From assembly GCA_025464735.1 (NCBI GenBank), contig JAODMX010000398.1:1-18547 (forward strand): DNA of 18,547 nucleotides, written 5' to 3'. This DNA comes from Frondihabitans sp. GTDB lineage: Bacteria; Actinomycetota; Actinomycetes; Actinomycetales; Microbacteriaceae. The notes under the pieces were generated by a model. It had not been told where the DNA came from. It saw only the letters and a program-made list of their open reading frames with translations, and searched no databases. Made by a program: the position numbers and the translations under genes. This document shows, piece after piece, positions 7,045 through 13,949 of this stretch; the stretch's first letter is position 1, and the number at the start of each line of letters is the position of its first letter.

Positions 7045-7109
7045 TCGCCGCCAAACGTCAGGGCGTGAGCCTCAGCCGCTACGTCAACTCGCTTCTCTCT
7101 GCGCGCTGA
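7041..7109 (+). pseudogene. 3' remnant of a ribbon-helix-helix (HicB-type) antitoxin gene
   Basis: Immediately at the DoxX stop codon, in another frame, the sequence reads LIAAKRQGVSLSRYVNSLL then SAR and a stop (TGA 7107-7109). This is the hallmark C-terminal helix-turn-helix of Arc/MetJ-type antitoxins, especially HicB-family ones (AxxxGVSLxxYVxxLL). No start codon, N-terminal domain or toxin gene is present, so about 22 codons of a deleted toxin-antitoxin gene appear to survive. Because it is short, chance resemblance cannot be excluded, but the match spans nearly every residue. Confidence 0.6.
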
Positions 7110-7125
7110 CGACGCCCAACCCAGC

Positions 7126-7560
7126 TCAGGAGGGGTCGGCGGTCACGGCGACGATGTTTCGTGTGTACCCGAGACTCGAGTTCCAGCCGCGCAGGTCGAA
7201 GCGGTAGCGGTGGCCGATCTCCAACTCACGGTAGAGAGACTCGGATCTCGTGGCTGACAGGACCGGAGTGGCGGTGAGGACAAACATGCCGCACGACGTG
7301 GTGTCGACGTGAAACACGTCATTTTCTCGCACCTTTTCTTCCTGAGGCTGGTAGTCGTCCTTGCCTTGAACGGTGCAGATCTCGTGTCTGACAGTGCGGT
7401 TCCACGCAGATGACCAGATCATCGCCGTGATGCCATAGGCGAGAAGACCCACCAGGAAAAGCCCGCAGAGGACGACGAAGGCGATGCCGACGACCCGTAC
7501 TCCCCTCGCCGGACGGTTCTGCACGACAGGGCTCGGGTTCTGCTGGCGGGTGTCGACCAC
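7126..7560 (-). CDS. Single-pass membrane protein with C-terminal exported domain
   Basis: A 144-residue protein: short cytoplasmic N-terminus, one long hydrophobic segment (about 22-48), then an ~95-residue extracytoplasmic domain with two cysteines (Cys62 in EICTVQGKD, Cys90 in TTSCGMF), perhaps disulfide-bonded. The domain ends with YRELEIGHRYRFDLRGW and NIVAVTA. This pattern (CTVxxKD, CG, LYxxLxxGxxYxFxxRGW, NI) recurs in uncharacterised actinobacterial and actinophage-associated small proteins; I know no function. The frame is open further upstream, but the GTG at 7558-7560 is chosen because TACTGT lies exactly 6 nt before it (leaderless -10). It is divergent from the TPR gene over 94 bp. 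Confidence 0.75.
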   Translation of the reverse strand: MVDTRQQNPSPVVQNRPARGVRVVGIAFVVLCGLFLVGLLAYGITAMIWSSAWNRTVRHEICTVQGKDDYQPQEEKVRENDVFHVDTTSCGMFVLTATPVLSATRSESLYRELEIGHRYRFDLRGWNSSLGYTRNIVAVTADPS

Positions 7561-7566
7561 ATCGCG

Positions 7567-7572
7567 ACAGTA
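7567..7572 (-). promoter_or_regulatory. -10 element of a leaderless promoter (one-TM exported protein)
   Basis: The complement reads TACTGT-CGCGAT-GTG; the hexamer lies 6 nt before the start codon and decides the start at 7560. Confidence 0.55.
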
Positions 7573-7640
7573 GCGCACGGCGAACCGAATGGGAGCGGAG
7601 CTCCTCGTGCGGCGTGCGCGCCGATCGCGCGAGCGGCGAC

Positions 7641-7646
7641 TACCCT
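7641..7646 (+). promoter_or_regulatory. -10 element upstream of the TPR gene
   Basis: TACCCT lies 8 nt before the ATG at 7655, placing the expected transcript start at or next to the start codon. No Shine-Dalgarno is present. Confidence 0.5.
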
Positions 7647-7654
7647 CGTAGTCG

Positions 7655-8791
7655 ATGAGCGAGCACGACCACCCCGACAACGACGGGCGCGACGACGAGC
7701 AAAGCAGCCCGGCGCCCCACCCCGTCCCCGCGAGCCTGACCGCACCCATCGTGCCGACGGGCCCCGCGTCGACCGCGCACTTCGACCCGGTGAGCCTGCG
7801 CCCTGCGATCGACGCCGCGGGCATCGAACTGCGCCTGGCCGAGCTCGGCGCCAGTCGGAGCACGGCGGCGCTCGGCGAGCGAGCCGATCTCCTCCGCATG
7901 CTCGGACGACTCGACGAAGCTCTCGCGATCGCCGAAGAGGCCTTCCGCCTGGCCCATTTCACCGGTGACCGCGCCGATTCGACGGCCGCCCGGATCCGGC
8001 GGGCGTACGTCTTCAAAGAGCAGGGCCGACTCGAGCGCGCACTGAACGACCTGCACACGAGCCACCTCAGCGCCGCCACCGAGGAGTGGCACGAGCTCGA
8101 GGCCGCCGCGGCCGAACTCGAGGGCTACACGCTGTACGACCTCGAGCGCTACGAGGAGGCCCGCACGGCCCTCGGTGCAGCGTTGGCCGCGTACGAGAAG
8201 GCGGGGGCGCCCGCCGAGCGCACGAATGGCCTGCGCGTCGCCATCGAAGGCGTCATGCGCGCCATCCTGCTAGCGAACGCACCCGAGCCCCTCGCTGAGC
8301 CGGAACCTCCCACCGGCGTGCCCGAACCCGAGCCCATGGTCACCCCGGTCATCGTCAACGCGCCGGGCAACCTCATCTCCGAATCGCCGGCGGGCGAGCT
8401 GCCAGAAGACGAGAGCGACCTCAACGACACCAACCCCACCCCTCTCTTCCGGAGCACCGGCTCCCCCGCATTTCTCGGCACGCCGGTTCAGGCCCCGGAA
8501 GCCCCGGAGCGACTCGCACCCGAGTCGCCACGACTCGACCCGTCAGCGAGTCACGACGAGCCCGTGCCCGACGCGGCCTCCATCGGCGTCGAGACGCAGG
8601 CCATCGCTGTTCCGCACGCCACGGCTCCCGGCACGAGCCGCCGCGACACCGACGACGAAGACCGCAATGAAGACGACGAACCGGCAACGGGCTTCGACGC
8701 CGAGGTGAACCGCGCGCGCAAGGCCGCGCGCAGCATCTGGGGAACATTCGACGCGACGCAGGCGAAGACGCCGCCCTCCGATCGATCCTGA
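7655..8791 (+). CDS. TPR-repeat protein with disordered acidic/proline-rich tail
   Basis: A 378-residue soluble protein. After a disordered N-terminus (1-45), residues about 70-185 form helical tetratricopeptide-like repeats (ALGERADLLRMLGRLDEALAI, RIRRAYVFKEQGRLERAL, LEGYTLYDLERYEEARTALG), a fold used for protein-protein contacts. Residues about 205-350 are rich in Pro, Glu, Asp, Ala and Ser and look unstructured. A short predicted helix (NRARKAARSIWGTFDA) closes the protein. No signal peptide or catalytic motif is seen. The SprT-like gene starts 4 nt after its stop, suggesting translational coupling and a shared transcript. The binding partner is unknown. Confidence 0.82.
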   Translation: MSEHDHPDNDGRDDEQSSPAPHPVPASLTAPIVPTGPASTAHFDPVSLRPAIDAAGIELRLAELGASRSTAALGERADLLRMLGRLDEALAIAEEAFRLAHFTGDRADSTAARIRRAYVFKEQGRLERALNDLHTSHLSAATEEWHELEAAAAELEGYTLYDLERYEEARTALGAALAAYEKAGAPAERTNGLRVAIEGVMRAILLANAPEPLAEPEPPTGVPEPEPMVTPVIVNAPGNLISESPAGELPEDESDLNDTNPTPLFRSTGSPAFLGTPVQAPEAPERLAPESPRLDPSASHDEPVPDAASIGVETQAIAVPHATAPGTSRRDTDDEDRNEDDEPATGFDAEVNRARKAARSIWGTFDATQAKTPPSDRS

Positions 8792-8795
8792 GCCG

Positions 8796-9263
8796 GTGGC
8801 CGAACTTTCCCGTGTCAGGCGCTGGGCCGATTCGCTGATCGCACTCCACCTGGATCCTACGGTCTGGTCGTTCGGTTTCGACCATGCGAAGACTCGCGCC
8901 GGCCTCTGTAACTACACGAGTCACCGCATCACGGTGTCGAGGCATCTCGCCGAGCGGTACGACGACGACGAGATCCACCAGGTGCTCCTGCACGAGGTCG
9001 CGCATGCGATCGCAGGATCCCGGGCCGGTCACGGACCGCGCTGGCGAACGATCGCGGGCGACCTCGGATACGTCGGCGACCGCCTGCACGACGGCGCCAT
9101 CGCCTCCGAGCTCGCACCCTGGGTGGGCCGCTGCCCCGCAGGCCACGAGCACTACCGGTACCGCACTCCCCAGAAGCCCCTCGCCTGTGGCCGCTGCGGC
9201 CGCCGCTACGACGAGGCGAACCTGATCGCGTGGACGCGCCGAGAGGTCACTCGAGCCTCCTGA
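8796..9263 (+). CDS. SprT-like zinc metalloprotease-fold protein
   Basis: A 155-residue SprT-like protein. The zinc/catalytic motif is LLHEVAHAIAG with His66, Glu67 and His70; the third ligand is probably His79 in AGHGPRWR. A C-terminal zinc-ribbon-like part has Cys113, Cys131 and Cys134 with His117 nearby (RCPAGH, ACGRCGRRY). SprT/Spartan proteins in eukaryotes cut DNA-crosslinked proteins; bacterial members are much less studied, so activity is inferred from the intact HExxH. The GTG start lies 4 nt after the TPR gene stop, with no clear ribosome site, fitting coupled translation. Confidence 0.88.
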   Translation: MAELSRVRRWADSLIALHLDPTVWSFGFDHAKTRAGLCNYTSHRITVSRHLAERYDDDEIHQVLLHEVAHAIAGSRAGHGPRWRTIAGDLGYVGDRLHDGAIASELAPWVGRCPAGHEHYRYRTPQKPLACGRCGRRYDEANLIAWTRREVTRAS

Positions 9264-9296
9264 TCATCGCGCCAGACTCCCCGCAACGCAACCGAT

Positions 9297-9302
9297 TAGG
9301 GT
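9297..9302 (+). promoter_or_regulatory. -10 element of a leaderless promoter (CGNR gene)
   Basis: The sequence reads TAGGGT-GGTTAC-ATG, the hexamer being 6 nt before the start codon, within the 45-bp gap after the SprT-like gene. Confidence 0.6.
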
Positions 9303-9308
9303 GGTTAC

Positions 9309-10007
9309 ATGGCTGGTCAGTGGTTCGTTTCGCAGAGTGGCGTCCGCTGGTTCTTCGACGGTGGGGCCCTCAGCCTCGACTTCGCCATCCTCGGCGGTTA
9401 CGGCGACGACGCGATGCTCGGCCCGGCCGCCGGGTTGCCCGGCCCGGGCTGGGACGGCCTGCTCCTCGCGGCCGACCTCGACGCTTGGCTCCGGGAGCGG
9501 TTCGACGGCCTCGGTGGTGCGGCGACCGAGCGCGAGTTTCAGGATGCCCGGGGTCTCCGAGACGCGATCGCCCGCCTGTCGGTCGCTGCGGCAGACGGCC
9601 ATCGACCTGAGACGTCGGGCCCCGGCGCGGGCGACATCGACACGCTCAATCTCTTTGCTGCGCTGCCCGACGTGCCCCCGGCCCTCGGCGGCGGGAGGCG
9701 CCAAGCCGGCGCGGGCCGCCTGCGCCTGAGCCAGGCCCTCTCCTCGATCGCGCGGAATGCCGTCCTGCTCTTCAGCGAGGTCGGGTTCGACGGGGAACCG
9801 GGAGCGCGCATCCGGCGCTGCGCGGCCGACGACTGCGGGCTCGTCTTCTACGACGAGTCGCGTGCGGGCACGAGGCGCTGGTGCTCCATGCAGAAGTGCG
9901 GCAACCGCGCCAAGGTCAGAGCCCACCGTGCGCGGGCCTCCGCGGCGGCCGCCGCGACCGCAGTCACCGCGGCTGACACCGTCTTCGGCGCAGAACACCG
10001 CGAATAA
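9309..10007 (+). CDS. CGNR zinc-finger (ABATE-domain) putative regulator
   Basis: A 232-residue protein with an N-terminal ABATE-type ligand-binding region (about 8-160; WFFDGGALSLDFAIL at the front) and a C-terminal CGNR zinc finger. The four zinc cysteines are Cys171, Cys176, Cys192 and Cys197, the last in the name-giving Cys-Gly-Asn-Arg at 197-200, followed by a basic stretch AKVRAHRARA. These proteins are thought to be stress-linked transcription regulators. An alanine-rich tail ends the protein. The ATG has TAGGGT 6 nt upstream and no Shine-Dalgarno, implying a leaderless message independent of the SprT-like gene. It converges with the DUF427 gene. Its targets are unknown. Confidence 0.88.
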   Translation: MAGQWFVSQSGVRWFFDGGALSLDFAILGGYGDDAMLGPAAGLPGPGWDGLLLAADLDAWLRERFDGLGGAATEREFQDARGLRDAIARLSVAAADGHRPETSGPGAGDIDTLNLFAALPDVPPALGGGRRQAGAGRLRLSQALSSIARNAVLLFSEVGFDGEPGARIRRCAADDCGLVFYDESRAGTRRWCSMQKCGNRAKVRAHRARASAAAAATAVTAADTVFGAEHRE

Positions 10008-10049
10008 CCGGTGCCCTCGGCCGAAAGCGGTGCCCGCGCCGGACACGCG

Positions 10050-10343
10050 CTACTCGACGACCGAGACCTCTTTCCAGAAGGCAACGTAGTTCGAGAAGTC
10101 CTTGCCGACGCGGTCGAACGCGGTGGGGTACGGCGTGGGGTAGCTCCAGGCACGGTCGGGCAGACCGTTCACCGAGAAGTACTGGCACTCGCCCTTCCAC
10201 GGGCAGGTGTAGGGCGTGTCGGTCTTCGCGAGCAGCGAGTCGTTGACACTCGCGGGCGGGAAGTACCAGTTGCCCTCGATCTTGATCAGGTCGTCTTCCG
10301 GGGCCTCGGCCACCACGGTTCCGTCTCCGAGCACTGCCTTCAT
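10050..10343 (-). CDS. DUF427 domain protein
   Basis: A 97-residue protein matching the DUF427 family over its full length: IEGNWYFPPASV near 22-33, the conserved TPYTCPWKGECQYFSV (43-58), AWSYPTPYP (65-73) and the end VAFWKEVSV. The family is a small beta-rich fold with no settled biochemical role. The ATG has a strong AGGAGG site about 6 nt upstream, one of the few textbook ribosome sites in the window. It lies 37 bp downstream of the ComB-like gene on the same strand and may be co-transcribed. Confidence 0.9.
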   Translation of the reverse strand: MKAVLGDGTVVAEAPEDDLIKIEGNWYFPPASVNDSLLAKTDTPYTCPWKGECQYFSVNGLPDRAWSYPTPYPTAFDRVGKDFSNYVAFWKEVSVVE

Positions 10344-10380
10344 GATGTTCCTCCTGTTGTGAACGACTGCGGGTGGAACG

Positions 10381-10923
10381 CTACGCCGGAGGGCTGAATT
10401 CCCGGAGCACGGTGACGACGGCCGGGTGCGCAGCCCGTTGACCCGCTGGATCCTGCGCGCCGCCCGTCGCTGAGACCGACGCGGTCAGGAGATGGCCGGT
10501 CGCGCGCCTCAGCTTCGTGAAGCTCGCGCAGGCAGCGGCCGCCTCGGGCGACGAGAAGTCGATGCCGACCGAGGCGAGCGCGTCGATCACGGCGCCGGCC
10601 GCGAAATGGTCTTCGACGGCGAACCGGTATCCGTCGTCGTCGATTGAGCCGGCACCGACGACGGCGACGATCGCCCGATCGCCAACGCTCTCCTGGAGGC
10701 GAAGGATCCAGGCCGCCGCCGCCTGAGAGCTGGCCTCCGTCACGCAGAGAACGGCCGGCCCGTCGCCCACCGTCTCGGCGATGGCCGCCGCCAACTGCGC
10801 CGCGCTGGCCCGCCCGTGGCCGTCGAGCTCGTCGGCAACGACGACCACGTGGGTGCCCGCCGCGATCCGCCGCACGCCGGCGTCGCCCCACTCGAATCGA
10901 ACCTGGTAGCGCTCTTGACTCAC
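10381..10923 (-). CDS. ComB-like (2-phosphosulfolactate phosphatase family) short protein
   Basis: A 180-residue protein. The N-terminus YQVRFEWGDAGVRRIAAG followed by a VVVVADEL strand resembles actinobacterial ComB-family proteins (R-F-E-W-G, then DVVVVVDVLSF). The core with an AVLCVTEAS strand, IVAVVGAGS and EDHFAAGAVIDAL also fits. Family members are usually about 230-250 residues, so this one is short, and the usual Asp/Ser-Phe-Thr-Thr segment after the first strand is changed to ADELDGHGRAS. Phosphatase activity is therefore doubtful. The GTG start is backed by TACGCT 6 nt upstream. No coenzyme M or sulfolactate genes are nearby. Confidence 0.65.
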   Translation of the reverse strand: MSQERYQVRFEWGDAGVRRIAAGTHVVVVADELDGHGRASAAQLAAAIAETVGDGPAVLCVTEASSQAAAAWILRLQESVGDRAIVAVVGAGSIDDDGYRFAVEDHFAAGAVIDALASVGIDFSSPEAAAACASFTKLRRATGHLLTASVSATGGAQDPAGQRAAHPAVVTVLREFSPPA

Positions 10924-10929
10924 CGAGTC

Positions 10930-10935
10930 AGCGTA
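10930..10935 (-). promoter_or_regulatory. -10 element of a leaderless promoter (ComB-like gene)
   Basis: The complement reads TACGCT-GACTCG-GTG. It sits in the 34-bp gap after the lipoprotein gene, so the downstream pair can be transcribed separately. Confidence 0.6.
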
Positions 10936-10957
10936 GCCAACTGCCCGGGCGGGGTCC

Positions 10958-12136
10958 CTACTTCACGCCGAGTTTCGAAGCGATACTGCCGAGCGTCGAA
11001 GCGCCCGTCTGCTGCGACCCGCCTGCGACGACGACTAGAGCGTGATCGATGACGCCCTCCGCCCAGCAGCCTGTGCCGCTCGTCGGGCACACGTACCGCG
11101 AATCCGTGACACCTGGCTCCGACAGTGTCACCGGCGACGTGAAGCCCGAGGCGGAGTAGGCGATGGGCTCCACCCAGGCGGCTCCCGGCACGACGAAGAC
11201 GGTGGCATTCGTGCCGTAGCAGCCGATTCCGTCCGCCCTGTCGATGGCCGCGCTGAAGACGTGCTGGTACGCATCGGTGAGGTCGAGCTTGGAGCTCAGG
11301 ACCTTGCCGGACGACGCGGTCGTGTCAAGGAACTGGCTGCAGGTTGTGACGGAGCTCCAGACGGAGGTGGGCTCGGTGTAGACCGTCGGCTTGGCACCGG
11401 TCGCGGCGATCGCTGCGATCGCGGACTTCGCGGCGGCCACGAGCTTGGCATCGATCGGTGCGGCGGCGGCGGGTGTACCGGGAACAGGCGACGCGTGAAG
11501 CGAGACCTGGATCCAGATCGAATCGTTGAGCACGTTCAGCTGGCACGGCGCGTTGTTGGGGTCATTGGAGGCGCAACCGCCGAACGAATCGGTGCCGAAC
11601 GTCGTCTTGGGAAAGGAGGCGGCAGGCCCGGCATACGGGCCGGGCTCCGCGGCCACCTTTGCCAGATGGGCCTTCTCCGCTTCAAACGCGGTCGTGGCAT
11701 CGGGGAGCACGGAGAGCTGGAGCTGCTGGTTCGCACCCGACCACACGCAGCCGTAGTAACCCTGCTGGAGCGCCTCGATCAGGGTGGCACCGCTGGGTGG
11801 GCCCGCGAGGTCGGGCGAGCCGATCCGGTCGATGCTGGCCGGGGTGAGCGTCGCCGTCGTGGGTGGCTGGACGTTGTATCCGGATCCCACATCAGTTGTC
11901 GCAGGCGACAGCGTCGGATCGATGGACGCGACGACGCTCGGGCTGATGGCTTCCGCGCACGACATTGTGAAGGCAGCGGGCGTGGTGGGAGTCGCAGAGG
12001 CGCGAGCCGGAGTCGTCGAGCGCGTCGTCACGCTGGTGATCGCGCTACAGCCGGCCACTGCCGTGACGACGGCAACCAGCGACGTCATGGTGAGAGCTAC
12101 GCGCAAGGGCCGTCTGGTCGAAGGGGAGAACAACAT
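10958..12136 (-). CDS. Large secreted lipoprotein with duplicated Cys-rich domain
   Basis: A 392-residue lipoprotein. A basic N-terminus, a hydrophobic stretch (about 13-28) and the lipobox VAGC, with Cys30 as lipidation site, direct it to the outer face of the membrane. A Ser/Thr/Pro linker (about 31-57) follows. The rest looks like two copies of one domain, each with four cysteines: Cys60, 130, 188, 198 and Cys266, 306, 350, 357. Each copy ends in a CxnC pair followed by a beta strand (VLNDSIWIQVSL; VIDHALVVVAG). No catalytic motif is seen. The frame stays open to 12349, but the ATG at 12134-12136 is chosen because it has GGAAGG 8 nt upstream and gives a correct signal peptide. Confidence 0.85.
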   Translation of the reverse strand: MLFSPSTRRPLRVALTMTSLVAVVTAVAGCSAITSVTTRSTTPARASATPTTPAAFTMSCAEAISPSVVASIDPTLSPATTDVGSGYNVQPPTTATLTPASIDRIGSPDLAGPPSGATLIEALQQGYYGCVWSGANQQLQLSVLPDATTAFEAEKAHLAKVAAEPGPYAGPAASFPKTTFGTDSFGGCASNDPNNAPCQLNVLNDSIWIQVSLHASPVPGTPAAAAPIDAKLVAAAKSAIAAIAATGAKPTVYTEPTSVWSSVTTCSQFLDTTASSGKVLSSKLDLTDAYQHVFSAAIDRADGIGCYGTNATVFVVPGAAWVEPIAYSASGFTSPVTLSEPGVTDSRYVCPTSGTGCWAEGVIDHALVVVAGGSQQTGASTLGSIASKLGVK

Positions 12137-12401
12137 GGATGGCGCCTTCCGCGGGCCGAGTGATGAGGCTGAACGCCTCTGTTCGGAGGCTATTGTGTGG
12201 CCGATCCAAGCGTCCTCCGCCTGCCGGATGAGCTTTGCCGAGGAAGGCTCACTCGCAGGATGGACCGTCTTGTCCGCCCTCCTCGCCACGGTCAAGCGCC
12301 CGACTCTGAACTCCACAGCACGCCGCTCACTTTCGTTCGACGACGCCATGAGTGTGGGGCCGGCGGAGTCGTCTCAGGCAGAGCACGGGTAGCGTGGGCG
12401 C
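12137..12401. promoter_or_regulatory. Divergent intergenic region (lipoprotein / DUF1684)
   Basis: No gene is supported in these 265 bases. On the plus side, TAGCGT (12390-12395) lies 6 nt before the DUF1684 GTG, a leaderless promoter. For the lipoprotein, the complement has TAGCCT at 12187-12192, about 50 nt before its ATG, and a small GAGGC/GCCTC hairpin near 12166-12180; the latter two are weak assignments. Confidence 0.45.
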
Positions 12402-13031
12402 GTGAACACAGCCGCCCAGTCCGCCCTCGACGTCGCCGACTGGCGCCGCACGATTCACGCCACCTACCGCGACGTCCGCGAGGCGAGTGATCCTGAGGCC
12501 GCTCACGACCTCTGGCGCCGCAATCGCGACCGCCTCTTCGCGACCCACCCCTCGACGCCGCTCCTCCCGGAGGACCGCCCGGCATTCAGCGGCCTCCCCA
12601 CGACGCCGTACGACGCGGCCTGGCGGTTCGAGCTGCCGATCCTGCCCGCCGACGAGCACCGCATGATCGTCCCCACCGGCACGGACGGCGACGTTCCGTT
12701 CGACCGCATCGGACTCGTGGACGTGCCGGGCGTCGGGCGACTCGACGTCTGGCGCCTTGCCTCCTACGGCGGCGGGATCTTCGTCCCGGTCAAAGACGCG
12801 CTCGCCGGCAAGCACGGTGGCACCTATGGCGGCGGCCGCTACCTCCTCGACACGGTCAAGGGGGCCGATCTGGGCCCAGGATCCGACAGAGGCACGCTGG
12901 TGCTCGACTTCAACTTCGCCTACAACCCGAGCTGCGCCTACGACCCGGCCTGGGCGTGCCCCCTCGCCCAGCCCGGCAACACGGTCGGGGTGGAGATCCC
13001 GGTCGGTGAGCGTTACTCGGGCGCGTACTGA
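12402..13031 (+). CDS. DUF1684 domain protein
   Basis: A 209-residue cytoplasmic protein of the DUF1684 family. The signature is complete: HDLWRRNRDRLFATHP (35-50), GGRYLLDTVKGAD (144-156), DFNFAYNPSCAYDPAW (169-184), CPLAQPGN (186-193) and a C-terminal VGERY. Conserved Cys178 and Cys186 with Asp169 could form a metal or active site, but the family has no established activity that I can name. The GTG start is supported by TAGCGT 6 nt upstream. It converges with the LamG-fold gene over 30 bp. Confidence 0.9.
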   Translation: MNTAAQSALDVADWRRTIHATYRDVREASDPEAAHDLWRRNRDRLFATHPSTPLLPEDRPAFSGLPTTPYDAAWRFELPILPADEHRMIVPTGTDGDVPFDRIGLVDVPGVGRLDVWRLASYGGGIFVPVKDALAGKHGGTYGGGRYLLDTVKGADLGPGSDRGTLVLDFNFAYNPSCAYDPAWACPLAQPGNTVGVEIPVGERYSGAY

Positions 13032-13044
13032 CGTCGGATAAGGC

Positions 13045-13078
13045 CCGGAGTCCCTCATTACTTATTGGGGGATTCCGG
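13045..13078. terminator. Bidirectional hairpin between DUF1684 and LamG genes
   Basis: CCGGAGTCCC (13045-13054) pairs with GGGATTCCGG (13069-13078) with one G-T wobble and a 14-nt loop. It lies between two convergent genes and overlaps the last codons of the LamG gene. No long T-tract follows. Confidence 0.45.
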
Positions 13079-13949
13079 CGGTGTAGTGGTTTGTGATCTG
13101 TGCGGGGCTGAGAACAGAGTTGTAGACGGTTGCGAAGCGCAGGCTTCCCGTGAAGTAGTAGTTGGCGTTACTGTTCCAGCCACTGAGGTTGTCGTAGCCG
13201 ATGCGCCAGAATCCGATGGCCAGTCGGGCGGTGTTGTACGTGGCGTTGCTCGCGACCTGTTTGCCATCGACGTACATGACCGAGCCGGTTGAGCCTGAGA
13301 AGGTGACGACGACCTGGTGCCACATGCCATCGTTGTAGGCCAGTGGGCTCGTGATCGAGTCATTGCCCAGGTTGTAGACGCCGAATGCGAGGGCGCCTGT
13401 CGGAGTCACGAAGATCTGCCGATCGCTCTCGGAGGAGAGCCCGCTGATGGCGTTGCCGAATCCGATGAGCCGGCCGGAGGAAGCTGACGTCTTGAACCAG
13501 ACTTCTTCCGTGAAGGTTGAAGGGCTGATCGCGGAGGGACCGAGGATCCAGTTGGTCCTGCCGTCGAGGGCGTAGGCGCGGGTGCCGTCGCGGGGACACG
13601 CGACCGGGGTCGTGACCGGGTCTGCGGCACCGGTTCCCTCGTAGACGCCGGCGTGGTTGCTGCCGGAGGCGTCGGCAGCAGATGCGCCGTTGGCATAGGA
13701 GGCGTCGCTGAGGTTGTAGGCGAAGAGAGCTTTGGTGCTCGTGCCGCCGTCGAGGGCGACAGCATTGGCACAGGTGAAGCTGGAGTTCGAGGCAGCGGCA
13801 TTGACCGAGTTCTTCACCGAGGCGATGTAACCGGCCGAGGTGGACGGTGTCATCTGGGTGGCAAGCCACACAAGGCTCAGGACGACGCCGAGAGCGATCA
13901 CCGTGAAGCCCACGGGGCTTCCTTGCTGCCGCCGTCGGACGCGTGTCAT
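13062..13949 (-). CDS. LamG/concanavalin-A-fold exported protein with SipW-type leader
   Basis: A 295-residue exported protein. A basic start (MTRVRRRQQG) and hydrophobic segment (about 14-32) are followed by PSTSAGYIASVKNSVNAAAS, which resembles the leader of the TasA-like protein of the same operon, so the adjacent signal peptidase is its likely processor. The mature part holds a LamG/pentraxin-like beta-sandwich from about 125 to 285 (FTEEVWFKTSA, GMWHQVVVTFSGSTGSVMYVDGKQV, FTGSLRFATVYNSVLSPAQI), a fold for binding sugars or proteins at surfaces. Cys60 and Cys118 may pair. The ATG at 13947-13949 overlaps the peptidase stop as ATGA. The open frame continues upstream, but that part is out-of-frame peptidase sequence. 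Confidence 0.85.
   Translation of the reverse strand: MTRVRRRQQGSPVGFTVIALGVVLSLVWLATQMTPSTSAGYIASVKNSVNAAASNSSFTCANAVALDGGTSTKALFAYNLSDASYANGASAADASGSNHAGVYEGTGAADPVTTPVACPRDGTRAYALDGRTNWILGPSAISPSTFTEEVWFKTSASSGRLIGFGNAISGLSSESDRQIFVTPTGALAFGVYNLGNDSITSPLAYNDGMWHQVVVTFSGSTGSVMYVDGKQVASNATYNTARLAIGFWRIGYDNLSGWNSNANYYFTGSLRFATVYNSVLSPAQITNHYTAGIPQ

Noticed and set aside
10008..10049. Terminator between the CGNR and DUF427 genes
   Set aside because: CGGTGCCC is repeated directly there, but I found no stable inverted repeat or T-tract in the 42-bp gap.
12137..12349. N-terminal extension of the lipoprotein
   Set aside because: It would place the signal peptide and lipobox about 100 residues inside the protein; the ATG at 12136 has a ribosome site and the normal leader.
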